The notes beneath the pieces are model-generated. The model made no database searches and was not told where the DNA came from. It saw nothing but the letters and a program-made list of their open reading frames with translations. DNA of 43,992 bases from a virus: the IMG/VR virus record IMGVR_UViG_3300014501_001246, positions 1 to 43,992 of that record; one strand, written 5' to 3'. How positions within the stretch are numbered: position 1 is the stretch's first letter; each line of letters begins with the position of its first letter. Positions 13,112-21,810 of this stretch are shown piece by piece. The translations under genes and the position numbers were made by a program.

Positions 13112-15168
13112 TGATCGAGGGTCTTGCTTCAGCGCGCGGCGTTCTTCGCGACGCCGTCGCGTTCTTCAACCCGCCCACGCGCGAAGGCGTCGACGAATAC
13201 ACGCTTGCCCATCGCTGGGTGCCCCGCCGCACCGGCTCCGGCTATGAGCGCTGGACACATGACGAAGCGCCCTACCTGGTCGCGCCGATGCGCGATCTCG
13301 GTTCATATCGCTATCTGACGACCTGCATCGTCGGGCCCGCGCAATCCGGCAAGACAGTGATCGCCGAGAACGCGCTGTTGCATGCGGTCGGAAAACGCCC
13401 GCGCAATTTTCTTTGGTACATGCAGACCGACGACGTGCTGGAAAGCTACGTCAAGGATCGCATCAACCCGATGATTGATGCGCACGAGGAAATGCGCAGC
13501 CGTCTGGGAGGGACGAAGGAAGACAACGCAATCCATTTCAAACGCTTCGCCGGCATGCGTGCGCAGTTCCTGTCGGCGACGCATGCGAACCTTATTTCGA
13601 AAAGCGCGCCCTTCATCGTGCTGGACGAGATCGACGCCTACGACAAGGCGCTGGGCGATGCGAAAGGCCTGGCCGATCGGCGGCGGCAGTTCTTCGGCTA
13701 TCTGTCGATGATGCTGACGGTGTCGCATCCCGATCGTGCAACGGGACTCGATCCCGATAAGCATTGGCGCGACGGGATCATGCGCATTTATGCCGATAGC
13801 ACGCGCTGCATCTGGTATTGGCGCTGCCCGCTCTGCGATCTCGCCTCGAGCCCCGCACCGCCGGGCCGGTGGGTGATGTCGGTCGAATACCCGCACGATG
13901 GCACGCTGGACGAGATCGAGCGGCAAGCCCATCTGAAGTGCCCTCATTGTCAGGGCAAGATATGGGATCACCAGCGCCGCGCAATGAATTTGACCGGTGT
14001 TTGGGTTGGCGCCGGGCAGACTATCGACAAGGATGGAACTGTCGCCGGCGACCTGATCCGCAGTGACACGGCCGGTTATTGGGTCGTCGGACCGATGTCG
14101 CCTTTCCTGTTGAAGGGCATCGGCGGCCTGGCCCGCGATCGTGCAAATGCCGAACTCGATCTTGAAGTTGGCGGCGACGAAACATCGCTCAAAGGCGTCC
14201 TCGTCAAGCAGTGGGGAATACCTTTCGAATCGAAAGGCCCGCTTGGTACAGTCGATGCCGGGACCCTGGCGGAACGGGCGCAGAGCGAGGCGCAGCCGCT
14301 CGGGATCGTTTCCGAAGGTGTACGGTTTCTCACTTGCTGGATCGACATCCAGATCGCACATTTTGAAGTGCTGGTGCGGGGTTGGGGTGTCGAAAAAGAA
14401 AACTGGGTTGTCGACAAATATCGCGTGCCGGCCGATACGTCGACCGATGGCCCCGCGTGGTACAAATTACTTACGGAATTGATCGCGCGCCGCTATCCGC
14501 TTGCGACGAACGCGAACCGCGGCATGGCGATTCTCGCCATCGGATACGATTCCGGCGGCGCGCCTGGCGTCAGCGATCGGGCATATGAAGTCTGGCGGCG
14601 GCTCAGGAAAGAAAACCTCACCCACTTTCGCGGCGTGGCGGCCGGGCGCGATGTCTGGACGGTGCTGCCGACCAAAGGCATCAGCAGGACGGACGGCCCA
14701 CGGCTCTCGGTGGTCTACCCGGACAACCAGAAGAAGGACAAGAAGTTACGCAAGACCGGCGACGTGCCACTGGCGCTGTTCAACGCCAACACGTTCAAGG
14801 ACGATCTTGGCGGTCAGTTGATGCACATCGAGCCCGGTCCCGGCTACGTGCACATTCCTGCCGCGTTGCGGTCCAATGAACCGCCGCACGTCGTCTTCGA
14901 GCAACTCGTTTCCGAACACCGCGACGCCAACGGACGCTGGGAAAAACCGCACCAGGGCGTGCGCAACGAAATGCTGGACCTGATGGTCGGCACGCATGTG
15001 CTGGCCCATCTGCACGGTCTGCCGAAGATCCAGTGGAAATCACCCCGCGCCTGGTGCGCGGAGTGGGGCAAGAACAGCATGGTCGACCAAATGGAACGGC
15101 CTGAAAATGCTGGCGCCAAGGCGCAACGTCCGAAATCGATCGAGGATCTGCTCGGAGGCCGGCGATGA
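13111..15168 (+). CDS. terminase large subunit (GpA family)
   Basis: 685 residues, close to lambda gpA (641). ATPase: Walker A VGPAQSGKT (74-82), Walker B IVLDEID (169-175). A CPLC (239-242) / CPHC (277-280) pair forms the zinc insertion usual in GpA proteins. The C-terminal nuclease has an acidic WIDIQIAHFEVLVRGWG strand (about 410) and further conserved stretches to HQGVRNEMLDLMVGTHVLAH. It cuts concatemers and pumps DNA into the prohead. GpA enzymes of this kind make cohesive ends, so cos packaging is likely. Confidence 0.95.
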   Translation: MIEGLASARGVLRDAVAFFNPPTREGVDEYTLAHRWVPRRTGSGYERWTHDEAPYLVAPMRDLGSYRYLTTCIVGPAQSGKTVIAENALLHAVGKRPRNFLWYMQTDDVLESYVKDRINPMIDAHEEMRSRLGGTKEDNAIHFKRFAGMRAQFLSATHANLISKSAPFIVLDEIDAYDKALGDAKGLADRRRQFFGYLSMMLTVSHPDRATGLDPDKHWRDGIMRIYADSTRCIWYWRCPLCDLASSPAPPGRWVMSVEYPHDGTLDEIERQAHLKCPHCQGKIWDHQRRAMNLTGVWVGAGQTIDKDGTVAGDLIRSDTAGYWVVGPMSPFLLKGIGGLARDRANAELDLEVGGDETSLKGVLVKQWGIPFESKGPLGTVDAGTLAERAQSEAQPLGIVSEGVRFLTCWIDIQIAHFEVLVRGWGVEKENWVVDKYRVPADTSTDGPAWYKLLTELIARRYPLATNANRGMAILAIGYDSGGAPGVSDRAYEVWRRLRKENLTHFRGVAAGRDVWTVLPTKGISRTDGPRLSVVYPDNQKKDKKLRKTGDVPLALFNANTFKDDLGGQLMHIEPGPGYVHIPAALRSNEPPHVVFEQLVSEHRDANGRWEKPHQGVRNEMLDLMVGTHVLAHLHGLPKIQWKSPRAWCAEWGKNSMVDQMERPENAGAKAQRPKSIEDLLGGRR

Positions 15169-15299
15169 TCTCGACCAGCACGCTCCGCCAATATTTTTTG
15201 CAGCATCCCTCGAAGGGCATCCTGATTCTGTTGTTCATGTATGGGCTGAACTCACGATGCGCGGAGCGACACGATGAGTTGCGGCGGTCAGCCCTATGA
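15165..15299 (+). CDS. possible small protein, 44 aa
   Basis: ATG 15165 overlaps the TGA of the terminase gene (ATGA). Contains LRQYFLQHPSKGILILLFMY, a short hydrophobic run, then a charged tail that overlaps the gpW-like gene. ATGA coupling is the only support; the 105-bp gap before gpW would otherwise be unusual for this packed genome. May be spurious. Confidence 0.35.
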   Translation: MISTSTLRQYFLQHPSKGILILLFMYGLNSRCAERHDELRRSAL

Positions 15300-15552
15300 T
15301 CTGACGCAGACGGTTCTGACCGGCGTTTCGACGCCGACGCTGCAAACCTGGCTCACCCAGGCGCAGGCCGCCCTGCAATCGCTGATGATGGGCCAGCAGG
15401 CCGTGACGGTGACGGTCACGGGCGGCGGCCAGCACCGGGAAGTGTCGTTCAACAAATCGAACCAGCCGCAACTCGTGCTCTGGATCAAGACGCTGCAGGC
15501 GCAGCTTGGCCTGATCCGTCAGCCGCGTCGGCCGATCTGGACCCGGTTCTGA
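15274..15552 (+). CDS. gpW-like head-tail connector
   Basis: 92 residues. After an N-terminal extension, LQTWLTQAQAALQSLMMGQQ then AVTVTVTGGGQHREVSFNKS and LVLWIKTLQAQLG reproduce the helix - beta hairpin - helix fold of lambda gpW. Lambda gpW (68 aa) joins the portal after DNA filling and lets tails attach. Position between large terminase and portal is the lambda order. Confidence 0.82.
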   Translation: MSCGGQPYDLTQTVLTGVSTPTLQTWLTQAQAALQSLMMGQQAVTVTVTGGGQHREVSFNKSNQPQLVLWIKTLQAQLGLIRQPRRPIWTRF

Positions 15553-15752
15553 TGCGCATCAGCCACGATGCGAACGACCCAGGCTGGCACCGCAACGCAC
15601 ATGAATTTCGCGCCACGGTGAACGGAACGCCGGTCATCGGCTTCACCACTGCCGACGAAGAATTAGGCATTGTCCGCTGGTTCGAAATGCAGAATGGCAA
15701 GCCTGTGGAACGTGTGGCATTCGGAAAAGTAAAGATCGAGCGGGTGAACTGA
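15552..15752 (+). CDS. hypothetical protein, 66 aa
   Basis: Tightly packed (TGATG overlaps at both ends) between gpW and portal genes. Sequence looks like a small beta protein: HEFRATVNGTPVIGFTTADE then RWFEMQNGKPVERVAFGKVK. No family recognised; perhaps a minor head protein. Confidence 0.6.
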   Translation: MRISHDANDPGWHRNAHEFRATVNGTPVIGFTTADEELGIVRWFEMQNGKPVERVAFGKVKIERVN

Positions 15753-17407
15753 TGCCTCAGGTTCCCGCGATCCTCGATCGCTTCGGACAGCCCATGCGGA
15801 ATGTCGTGGGCCCACGCCTGCGCAACCGCGCCTCGCTGTCGGGGCAGGATTCGCTCGGCGTCTTTCCCTACGATGCGGCGAGCTGGTGGACCAAAGAGAC
15901 GCAGGGCTGGATGCCCAATGCGTACTCGCCCGACTACGAGATCAACTATTACCGCGACCGCATGGTCGGCCGTTCGCGCGACCTGGTGCGCAACGATGGC
16001 TGGGCGTCTGGCGGCGTCACCCGTATTCTCGACGGCACGATCGGAAATCACTATCGCCTGACCGCGATGCCGGATTACCGGGCGCTCTCGTATTGCAACA
16101 AGGCCTTCGACGCGAAATGGGCGGATGCGTTCCGCCACGCGGTCGAAGCGAAGTGGCGGGCCTGGGCGAACGATCCGAACCGCTTCTGCGATGCGGCGGA
16201 GCAACTCACCTTCACCCAGGCGATGCGGCTGGCACTCCGCCACAAGCTGGTGGACGGCGAAAACCTGCTCGTCATGGAGTGGCAGCCGGAGCGCATGGGC
16301 TACGGCGCGGCGAACTACGCAACGGCGTTCCGGCTGGTCGATCCAGACCGGCTGTCGAACCCGATGCAGATGATCGACACAAAACATCTGCGCGGCGGCG
16401 TGGAGGTAACAGACGGCGGCGTGCCGATCGCCTATCACATCCGCCAGGCGCACCAGTATGACTGGTACAGCGCCGTCGAGAGCATGATCTGGGATCGCGT
16501 AGAGCGCTGGACCGATTGGGGCCGGCAAATCGTGATCCACGATTACGACCGCGAGCGGGCGGACCAGCATCGCGGCGTCGGCGCCTTCGTGCCGGTGATC
16601 AACCGCATGAAGATGCTGACGCGCTATGACGGCGCGGAATTGCAGGCGGCGATCATCAACGCGATCCTGTCGATCGCGGTGAAGAGCCCGATGGACCCGG
16701 AAGGGCTGAAGGCCTCGCTCGACGATTCCGACGCGGTCGATATGCCGTGGTACTGGCAGGCGCGGAACTCCTATAACCGTTCCAACCCCATCGCCATGGA
16801 CGATGCACGAATACTGAACCTGTTCCCCGGCGAGGAAGTCACGCCGATCACGGCGCAACGCCCTGGCCAGCATCACGACTCGTTTACCTTCTATTGCCTG
16901 CGTAACATCGCGGCCCAGCTTGGCACCACGGCGGAGCAGCTGACGCAGGACTGGTCGAAGGCGAATTATTCCTCGATCCGAGCCTCTGTCGTTGAAGCAC
17001 GCAAGACCGTTCAGCGGCGGCGCGGCGAATTCAGCGAGAACACCTCGACGCCGGTCTATGTCACATGGCTCGAAGAGGCGATGGAGCATCCGGACATCGC
17101 GGAACTGATGCCCGCGAAAGCGCCGGACTTCGCGGAAGCCCGCGCGGAATATTCGCGCTGCCGCTGGATCGGGCCCGCCGAAGGCTGGGTCGATCCGATG
17201 AAGGAACGCCAGGGCGCGGTGCTCGGCATCGATGCGGCGTTCTCGACGCTGCAGAACGAATGCGCGCAGCAGGGGCTCGACTGGGAAGAGAATATCGACC
17301 AGCGCGCCATCGAAGTCGCGCGCTTCAAGGAACGGGGTCTCACCCTGCCGACCTGGGCTGGTGTCGAGCTGGCGAGCAAAACCGATGCACGGCCGCGGCC
17401 GCAGTAA
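15752..17407 (+). CDS. portal protein (lambda GpB family)
   Basis: 551 residues (lambda gpB 533). Recognisable segments: YDAASWWTKETQGWMPN near the start, RSRDLVRNDGWASGGVTRIL, the clip/stem region with HDYDRERADQHRGVGAF and INRMKMLTRYDGAELQAAII, then LFPGEEVTPITAQRPGQHHD and DWSKANYSSIRASVVEARKT. Forms the dodecameric ring at the capsid vertex through which DNA enters and to which terminase and connector bind. The large open frame on the opposite strand is a shadow. Confidence 0.95.
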   Translation: MPQVPAILDRFGQPMRNVVGPRLRNRASLSGQDSLGVFPYDAASWWTKETQGWMPNAYSPDYEINYYRDRMVGRSRDLVRNDGWASGGVTRILDGTIGNHYRLTAMPDYRALSYCNKAFDAKWADAFRHAVEAKWRAWANDPNRFCDAAEQLTFTQAMRLALRHKLVDGENLLVMEWQPERMGYGAANYATAFRLVDPDRLSNPMQMIDTKHLRGGVEVTDGGVPIAYHIRQAHQYDWYSAVESMIWDRVERWTDWGRQIVIHDYDRERADQHRGVGAFVPVINRMKMLTRYDGAELQAAIINAILSIAVKSPMDPEGLKASLDDSDAVDMPWYWQARNSYNRSNPIAMDDARILNLFPGEEVTPITAQRPGQHHDSFTFYCLRNIAAQLGTTAEQLTQDWSKANYSSIRASVVEARKTVQRRRGEFSENTSTPVYVTWLEEAMEHPDIAELMPAKAPDFAEARAEYSRCRWIGPAEGWVDPMKERQGAVLGIDAAFSTLQNECAQQGLDWEENIDQRAIEVARFKERGLTLPTWAGVELASKTDARPRPQ

Positions 17408-17416
17408 GAGGCTGCG

Positions 17417-18301
17417 ATGAACAACCGCTTTCCGTTCATCGCGCAGCGTTTGTTCAACAAGCCGCTCGCGATCACGCCGGAGAAGGCGGAGATTGTTGTT
17501 GCAGCGCTGGCCGAACGGCTCGGCATCGTGCAGTTGCAGCGTCTGGATGGCAGCATTCGTCCGTTGATGGACGACAATGTCGTCACCTTCGATGACGATG
17601 GCGGGGATAAGCCGGAAGAAACCCGCAAAGGGTACGACACAGTCGCCGGCGTGGCGATCATCCAGGTTGAGGGCACGCTGGTTCACAAATCCGGCACGCT
17701 GCGGCCTTGGAGCGGCATGACGGGTTATGACGGCATCCGCCAGAATCTGTTGACTGCGCTGTCGGATCGTGCGGTCGAAGCGATCGCGTTTGATGTGGAT
17801 TCTCCCGGGGGGGAATGCAGCGGCGTTTTTGATTTGTGCGACGAAATTTTCGAGGCGCGATCGAAGAAGCCTATCTGGGCAATCTTGTCGGAAAGCGCCT
17901 ACAGCGCCGCTTATGCGATCGCGAGTTCATGCTCGCGCGTGATTGTGCCCCGCACTGGCGGCACAGGATCGATTGGCATCATCGCGATGCATGTCGATAT
18001 GAGCCGCGCGCTTGGTAAGGCGGGCTTCGCCGTCACGCTGATTCGGTACGGATCGCGCAAGGCGGATTTCAACGAGATGCAGCCGCTGTCGAAGGAAGCG
18101 CAGGCGCGGGCGCAAGCCGATGTCGACACGATGGGCGCGATGTTCGATGCGCTTGTCGCGCGCAATCGCAGGATGAGCGCCGCGAAGGTGAAATCGTTTC
18201 AGGCGTCCACCTTCATGGGCGCAAACGGCGTGGCGGCCGGTCTCGCCGATGCGGTGATGTCGCCCGACGCGGCGTTCCGCGAATTGATCAAATCTCTCTG
18301 A
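17417..18301 (+). CDS. prohead protease, S49/SppA-like (GpC family)
   Basis: 294 residues following the portal as in lambda (gpC). Core: VAIIQVEGTLVHKSG, DSPGGECSGVFDL, then ILSESAYSAAYAIAS, where the Ser in ESAYSAAY corresponds to the S49 nucleophile, and PRTGGTGSIGIIAMHVDMSR with RALGKAGF downstream providing a candidate catalytic Lys. It processes head proteins during maturation. Unlike lambda C/Nu3, the scaffold-like part is a separate gene. Confidence 0.92.
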   Translation: MNNRFPFIAQRLFNKPLAITPEKAEIVVAALAERLGIVQLQRLDGSIRPLMDDNVVTFDDDGGDKPEETRKGYDTVAGVAIIQVEGTLVHKSGTLRPWSGMTGYDGIRQNLLTALSDRAVEAIAFDVDSPGGECSGVFDLCDEIFEARSKKPIWAILSESAYSAAYAIASSCSRVIVPRTGGTGSIGIIAMHVDMSRALGKAGFAVTLIRYGSRKADFNEMQPLSKEAQARAQADVDTMGAMFDALVARNRRMSAAKVKSFQASTFMGANGVAAGLADAVMSPDAAFRELIKSL

Positions 18302-18324
18302 GCTTCTCGAAAGGAGAAACGTCG

Positions 18325-18999
18325 ATGAACTTCCGCACCATTGCGGGCTCGCTGCCCTTTGCACATCTCGCCGGCCTGTCTCGCAAGGCAAAGAAAGCCG
18401 ACGACGAAGAGGATATGCGCCACAAGGGCGATGATTCCGAGCACGGCGAAGGCGACGAGGAAGCCTCTGACGAGCCCGAGCCGGAAGACGAGCACGAGGA
18501 CGAAGACGGCAAGAAGGGCAAGAAAACCCGCAAGTCGAAGAAGTCCGGGGAGGCCAAACGCGCCAAGTCCAAAGACGGGAAAGACGGAGAGGACGGCGAG
18601 GACGGCGAGGACGGTGAGGATGGAGAAGACGGCGAATCCGACACCGGCGAGGACAACGACGCGGAGAAGGGCAAGAAAGCTTCTGCGCGGTCCTATGCCA
18701 ACGGCCGGCGCGACGAACGCGCGCGCGGCGCCAAAATCTTTGCCTGTGCAGCCGCTGCCGACAATGTGAGGCTCGCCGCGAAGCTCGCCTTCAATACCAA
18801 CCTCTCGGCGTCGTCTGCCATCACCATCCTCGAGGAAAGCCCCGCGCAGGCGCGCGGCCTTCACGGCCGGATGGCGCGCACCGACACGCCGCGCATCAAT
18901 GGCGGCGGCGTGGGTACACCCGACAAGAATGCAGCCATCTCCGCGTCGTGGGATGTGGCGATGAAGCCCTTCATGCCGGAATCCGCCGCGAAGCACTGA
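18325..18999 (+). CDS. acidic low-complexity scaffold-like protein
   Basis: 224 residues; strong GAAAGGAGAAA ribosome site. Residues about 23-120 are nearly all charged (Glu/Asp/Lys), including six consecutive three-residue GED-type units at about 88-105. A conserved-looking C-terminal third follows: GAKIFACAAAADNVRLAAKL and ASSAITILEESPAQARGLHG. Similar C-terminal blocks end the protease-scaffold polypeptides of other alphaproteobacterial phages. With its position between protease and decoration gene, this suggests the internal scaffold (lambda Nu3 equivalent). Inference from composition and order. Confidence 0.6.
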   Translation: MNFRTIAGSLPFAHLAGLSRKAKKADDEEDMRHKGDDSEHGEGDEEASDEPEPEDEHEDEDGKKGKKTRKSKKSGEAKRAKSKDGKDGEDGEDGEDGEDGEDGESDTGEDNDAEKGKKASARSYANGRRDERARGAKIFACAAAADNVRLAAKLAFNTNLSASSAITILEESPAQARGLHGRMARTDTPRINGGGVGTPDKNAAISASWDVAMKPFMPESAAKH

Positions 19000-19026
19000 C
19001 GGCAGACCCCTCCGCCCCTTCGGGCA

Positions 19027-19070
19027 CCTCCCTCACGCTTCTGCGCGGGGGAGGAAAGTCGAGAACCCCC
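19027..19070 (+). promoter_or_regulatory. stem-loop element before gpD
   Basis: CCTCCC (19027-19032) pairs with GGGAGG (19049-19054). GCGGGGGAGGAAAGTCGA (19045-19062) is an exact 18-bp copy of 19795-19812, and ACCCCC follows in both. The same element thus precedes both the decoration and the capsid gene, the two most abundant head proteins. It may be an mRNA-stabilising, processing or translation-tuning element. Confidence 0.5.
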
Positions 19071-19090
19071 AACTCCCTGGAGTGTAAGAA

Positions 19091-19756
19091 ATGACCTCTC
19101 CCGTTTTGACCGAAAATCGATGGAGCGCGGGGTTTCTCGTCTCCGAAGCGAATGGCGAGCGTTCGCGTCTGCAGGGCACGCTGTTGCAGCAGACCTATGC
19201 CACCGGCGTCTATTACAGCCAGGCGGGCACCGTGCTCGGCGTAGTCGCCGACGGCTCGTCCGGCACCTATGCTGCGAATGCCGGCAACACCGGCAACTTC
19301 ACCTGCGGCACGGTGGCGATCACTCAGGGCATCATCGAGGGCACCTACGCGATCGAGTTCTTCGCCGCGACGAAATACAACGTCTATACGCCCGCCGGCG
19401 ATGAACTCGGCGAAGGCACGACCGGCGTTGCGTTCGCCGCTGGCGGTCTCGGCTTCACGCTGACGGCAGGTGGCACGGCGGCGGTTGCTGGCGATGGCGC
19501 CACCATCGCGATCGGGGCCAACGCGAATGTCGGCCTCTACGCGCCACTCAGCCTTACGGCGGCCGATGGTACGCAGAACGCGGCCGCGATCCTGTGGAAC
19601 ACGATCGACGCGTCTCAGGGCAATACGCTGGTCACCATGGCCGCGCGCGCCTGCGAGGTGAATGGCTCGGAATTGGTCTATCCCTCCGGCGCCACCTCGA
19701 CCCAGATCGCCGCTATCAACGCCCAACTGCTCGCGCTCGGCATCGTCGTCCGGTAA
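19091..19756 (+). CDS. head decoration protein (gpD-like) with insertion
   Basis: 221 residues versus about 110 in lambda gpD. The N-terminus (MTSPVLTENRWSAGFLVSEA) and C-terminus (AAILWNTIDASQGNTLVTMA, ARACEVNGSELVYPSG, INAQLLALGIVVR) match gpD. About 95 residues are inserted after AGTVLGVVA (roughly residues 53-147), a Gly/Thr/Ala-rich beta domain (GNTGNFTCG ... TPAGDELGEGTTG ... GDGATIAIGAN). Such inserts occur in other gpD proteins. Trimers cap the capsid threefold sites and stabilise the shell. Confidence 0.9.
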   Translation: MTSPVLTENRWSAGFLVSEANGERSRLQGTLLQQTYATGVYYSQAGTVLGVVADGSSGTYAANAGNTGNFTCGTVAITQGIIEGTYAIEFFAATKYNVYTPAGDELGEGTTGVAFAAGGLGFTLTAGGTAAVAGDGATIAIGANANVGLYAPLSLTAADGTQNAAAILWNTIDASQGNTLVTMAARACEVNGSELVYPSGATSTQIAAINAQLLALGIVVR

Positions 19757-19784
19757 CGGCCACTCCACCGCTTCGCGCCACCGA

Positions 19785-19820
19785 CCCCGCGTCAGCGGGG
19801 GAGGAAAGTCGAAGACCCCC
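19785..19820 (+). promoter_or_regulatory. stem-loop element before capsid gene
   Basis: Perfect hairpin CCCCGC-gtca-GCGGGG (19785-19800), running into the repeated 18-mer (19795-19812) also found at 19045-19062, then AGACCCCC. There is no T-run, so it is unlikely to be an intrinsic terminator. The phrase GCGTCAGCGGG also recurs near 42930. Probably acts on the message between the gpD and gpE genes. Confidence 0.5.
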
Positions 19821-19867
19821 TCACGAAACCGTTCCCCGATGAGGGGACACTTTGAAAGGAACCACCG

Positions 19868-21133
19868 ATGGTTTCGCTCGACATCTTTCATGCAGACCCG
19901 TTCAAAACCATTCAGCTCACCACGGCGGTGGAGAAGGTGCCCTACGTCCCCGATGGCATCGAAATGATGGGTATCTTCGAGGACAAGCCGATTCGCACCG
20001 AGGCGCTGATGATCGAACAGCGTCAGGGCAAGCTGGTCCTGATCCCGTTCAGCGATCGCGGCGCGCCGGGCGTGCAGCGCACCACCGAACAACGCCAGGC
20101 GCGCTACTGGAGCGTGCCGCGCATCCGCATGGAAGACACGATCTATGCGCGCGAGCTCATGGGCATCCGCGAATTCGGCACCGAGACGGTCCTCATGCAA
20201 GTGCAGAAGGAACTGGCGCGCCGGCTCGTGGGCCCGACCGGCCTGCGGAACAATCTGCGCTTCACGCAGGAATATCACCGCCTTGCCGCTTTGCAGGGCT
20301 ATCTTCTCAACACCGACGGCAGCGTGAAATTCAACTGGTTCACCGAATTCGGCATCACGCCGAACCCGGAGGTGGCTTACGGTCTGGTGGCGAAGACGCT
20401 GGGTTCGCTGCGCCCGATCTGCAACGAGGTCGTGCGCACGATGAAGCGCAAGGCGCAGGGCGCGTTCCTGAATTCGACCCGCGTGGTCGGACTGTGCGGC
20501 GACGATTTCTGGGATTACCTCGTCACCCATCCCGACGTCGAGAAGACCTATTTGAACTGGGCGGAGGCCACCGATCTTCGCAAGGGGCAGGCTTTCGAGA
20601 GCTACACCTTCGGCGGCATCGACTGGGTCAACTACCGAGGCTCCGACGATACGCTCGGCATTCCCGGCTGTGCGCTCGTCAATGGCAGCCCGACGGTCAC
20701 GCCGCCCTCACTGACCGGCATCGTGGTCGGCCAGTTCGTGTCCGGTCCCAATATCGCCGCGAACGTCACCGTCTCCAGCATCAACACCGGCGCCGGAACT
20801 TTCGCCATGAGCGCGAATTACGGCGGAGTGACCGGGACCTATACGCTGAACATCGGCTTCGGCAACGTCTATACCGGTGGCGGCACGATCTCCATCCCGT
20901 CGAACAAGGCCATCTTCTTCCCGCGCGGCGCGCCGGAAGTGTTCCAGCGTGCGCTGGCGCCGGCCGATTCCTTCGAATGGGAAGGCCAGCTGGGCAAGCC
21001 GGAATATGTGCAGATGATCTACGACCGCGACCGGCAGGAATGGGTCAAGGCGGAGATGACGGCCTACCCACTGCACATCTGCACCCGCCCGGAGATGCTG
21101 TTCACCGCCACGCTCGACGCGGCTGCGGACTAA
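19868..21133 (+). CDS. major capsid protein (lambda gpE family) with insertion
   Basis: 421 residues against 341 in lambda gpE. Starts MVSLDIFHADPFKTIQLTTA; conserved RGAPGVQRTTEQRQARYWSV, GIDWVNYRGSDD and AIFFPRGAPEVFQRALAPAD. Between GSDDTLGIPG and ISIPSNKAIFF about 70 residues are inserted (encoded by about 20664-20884), a Thr/Val/Gly-rich beta domain (VTVSSINTGAGTFAMSANYG) of the kind found in surface-exposed phage Ig-like domains. It probably projects from the shell. HK97-fold capsid subunit; a ribosome site GAAAGGA precedes the start. Confidence 0.93.
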   Translation: MVSLDIFHADPFKTIQLTTAVEKVPYVPDGIEMMGIFEDKPIRTEALMIEQRQGKLVLIPFSDRGAPGVQRTTEQRQARYWSVPRIRMEDTIYARELMGIREFGTETVLMQVQKELARRLVGPTGLRNNLRFTQEYHRLAALQGYLLNTDGSVKFNWFTEFGITPNPEVAYGLVAKTLGSLRPICNEVVRTMKRKAQGAFLNSTRVVGLCGDDFWDYLVTHPDVEKTYLNWAEATDLRKGQAFESYTFGGIDWVNYRGSDDTLGIPGCALVNGSPTVTPPSLTGIVVGQFVSGPNIAANVTVSSINTGAGTFAMSANYGGVTGTYTLNIGFGNVYTGGGTISIPSNKAIFFPRGAPEVFQRALAPADSFEWEGQLGKPEYVQMIYDRDRQEWVKAEMTAYPLHICTRPEMLFTATLDAAAD

Positions 21134-21152
21134 CAGTCACCGACGAGCGCCC

Positions 21153-21428
21153 ATGACCAAACAACCATCCACCGTCGTGCGGCTGTCGCGGCCGATCGAG
21201 AGCGACGGCCGCATGGTGGATTCGGTTGTGTTCGACGGAGCGCCCGGAAGCCAGCAATTGCCGGTGATCGAGCGCGCCGGCGAATACGAGCTGGACGCGC
21301 TCACGCTGCTCACCGCCATGGCGCAGCGCACGGGGCTCTCCAGGCCCGCGCTCGAACGTCTGCCCGCGGCGGATTTCAACGCCATCGCGCTCGCGATGTT
21401 CCTGCCGCGGCGCAATTCCAAACGATAG
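21153..21428 (+). CDS. tail-assembly-chaperone-like protein (gp41-like)
   Basis: 91 residues: RLSRPIESDGRMVDSVVFDG near the start, and LTAMAQRTGLSRPALERLPA then ADFNAIALAMFLPRR near the end. This layout (xLxxPIxxxG..V..., then helix, GL/GI, Leu-Pro/Ser, D(F/Y)) matches the protein at 26010, the Mu gp41-type chaperone. It lies right after the capsid gene, where such a protein is not expected, so it may be a paralog with a head-side role. Similarity is by eye. Confidence 0.5.
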   Translation: MTKQPSTVVRLSRPIESDGRMVDSVVFDGAPGSQQLPVIERAGEYELDALTLLTAMAQRTGLSRPALERLPAADFNAIALAMFLPRRNSKR

Positions 21429-21437
21429 GGTGACACC

Positions 21438-21803
21438 ATGCTCGTTCCCATCACTGCCATTGGCGCGACGATCTATTATGGCTCGCGTTCGGCCGAGCCA
21501 GGCGAGACGATCGCCGTGCCGGAGGCACATGCCGCAGCGCTGGAAGATGCCGACGCGGGGCATCGCGATGCATCGGTTGCGGCGAAGCTGCTGTCCGACC
21601 GGCGCGCGAAGATAGCGGCGGAAGCGGACAAACAACGCGCGGCCGACGAGGCGCTGCGTCAGACTCGCCTCGATCAGGAAGCTAAGGCGCGCGAGCAGGC
21701 CGCGTACGAGCGGGCCAAGCGCGCCGGCGCGGTCAAAGCCCCCGCCGCGCAACCAGCGGCGCTGCCGTCGAAACCTTCGGCGGACACGGTCGCGAAAGTA
21801 TAG
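21438..21803 (+). CDS. hypothetical coiled-coil protein, 121 aa
   Basis: N-terminal 30 residues form a small domain (MLVPITAIGATIYYGSRSAE, PGETIAVPEAHA), followed by a long Ala/Lys/Glu helix likely to be a coiled coil (KIAAEADKQRAADEALRQTR) and a Pro/Ala tail. Position after the capsid gene recalls lambda gpFI, also small and repeat-rich, but I see no real similarity. Confidence 0.55.
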   Translation: MLVPITAIGATIYYGSRSAEPGETIAVPEAHAAALEDADAGHRDASVAAKLLSDRRAKIAAEADKQRAADEALRQTRLDQEAKAREQAAYERAKRAGAVKAPAAQPAALPSKPSADTVAKV

Positions 21804-21810
21804 ACGGCCA

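Noticed and set aside
15485-17686. Leftward 733-codon frame
   Set aside because: Shadow of the portal gene in GC-rich DNA; Arg/His-rich and unlike any protein.
18586-18645. Short GAC-GGC-GAG repeats as a regulatory microsatellite
   Set aside because: They are in frame and encode the Gly-Glu-Asp units of the acidic scaffold-like protein; no sign of another role.
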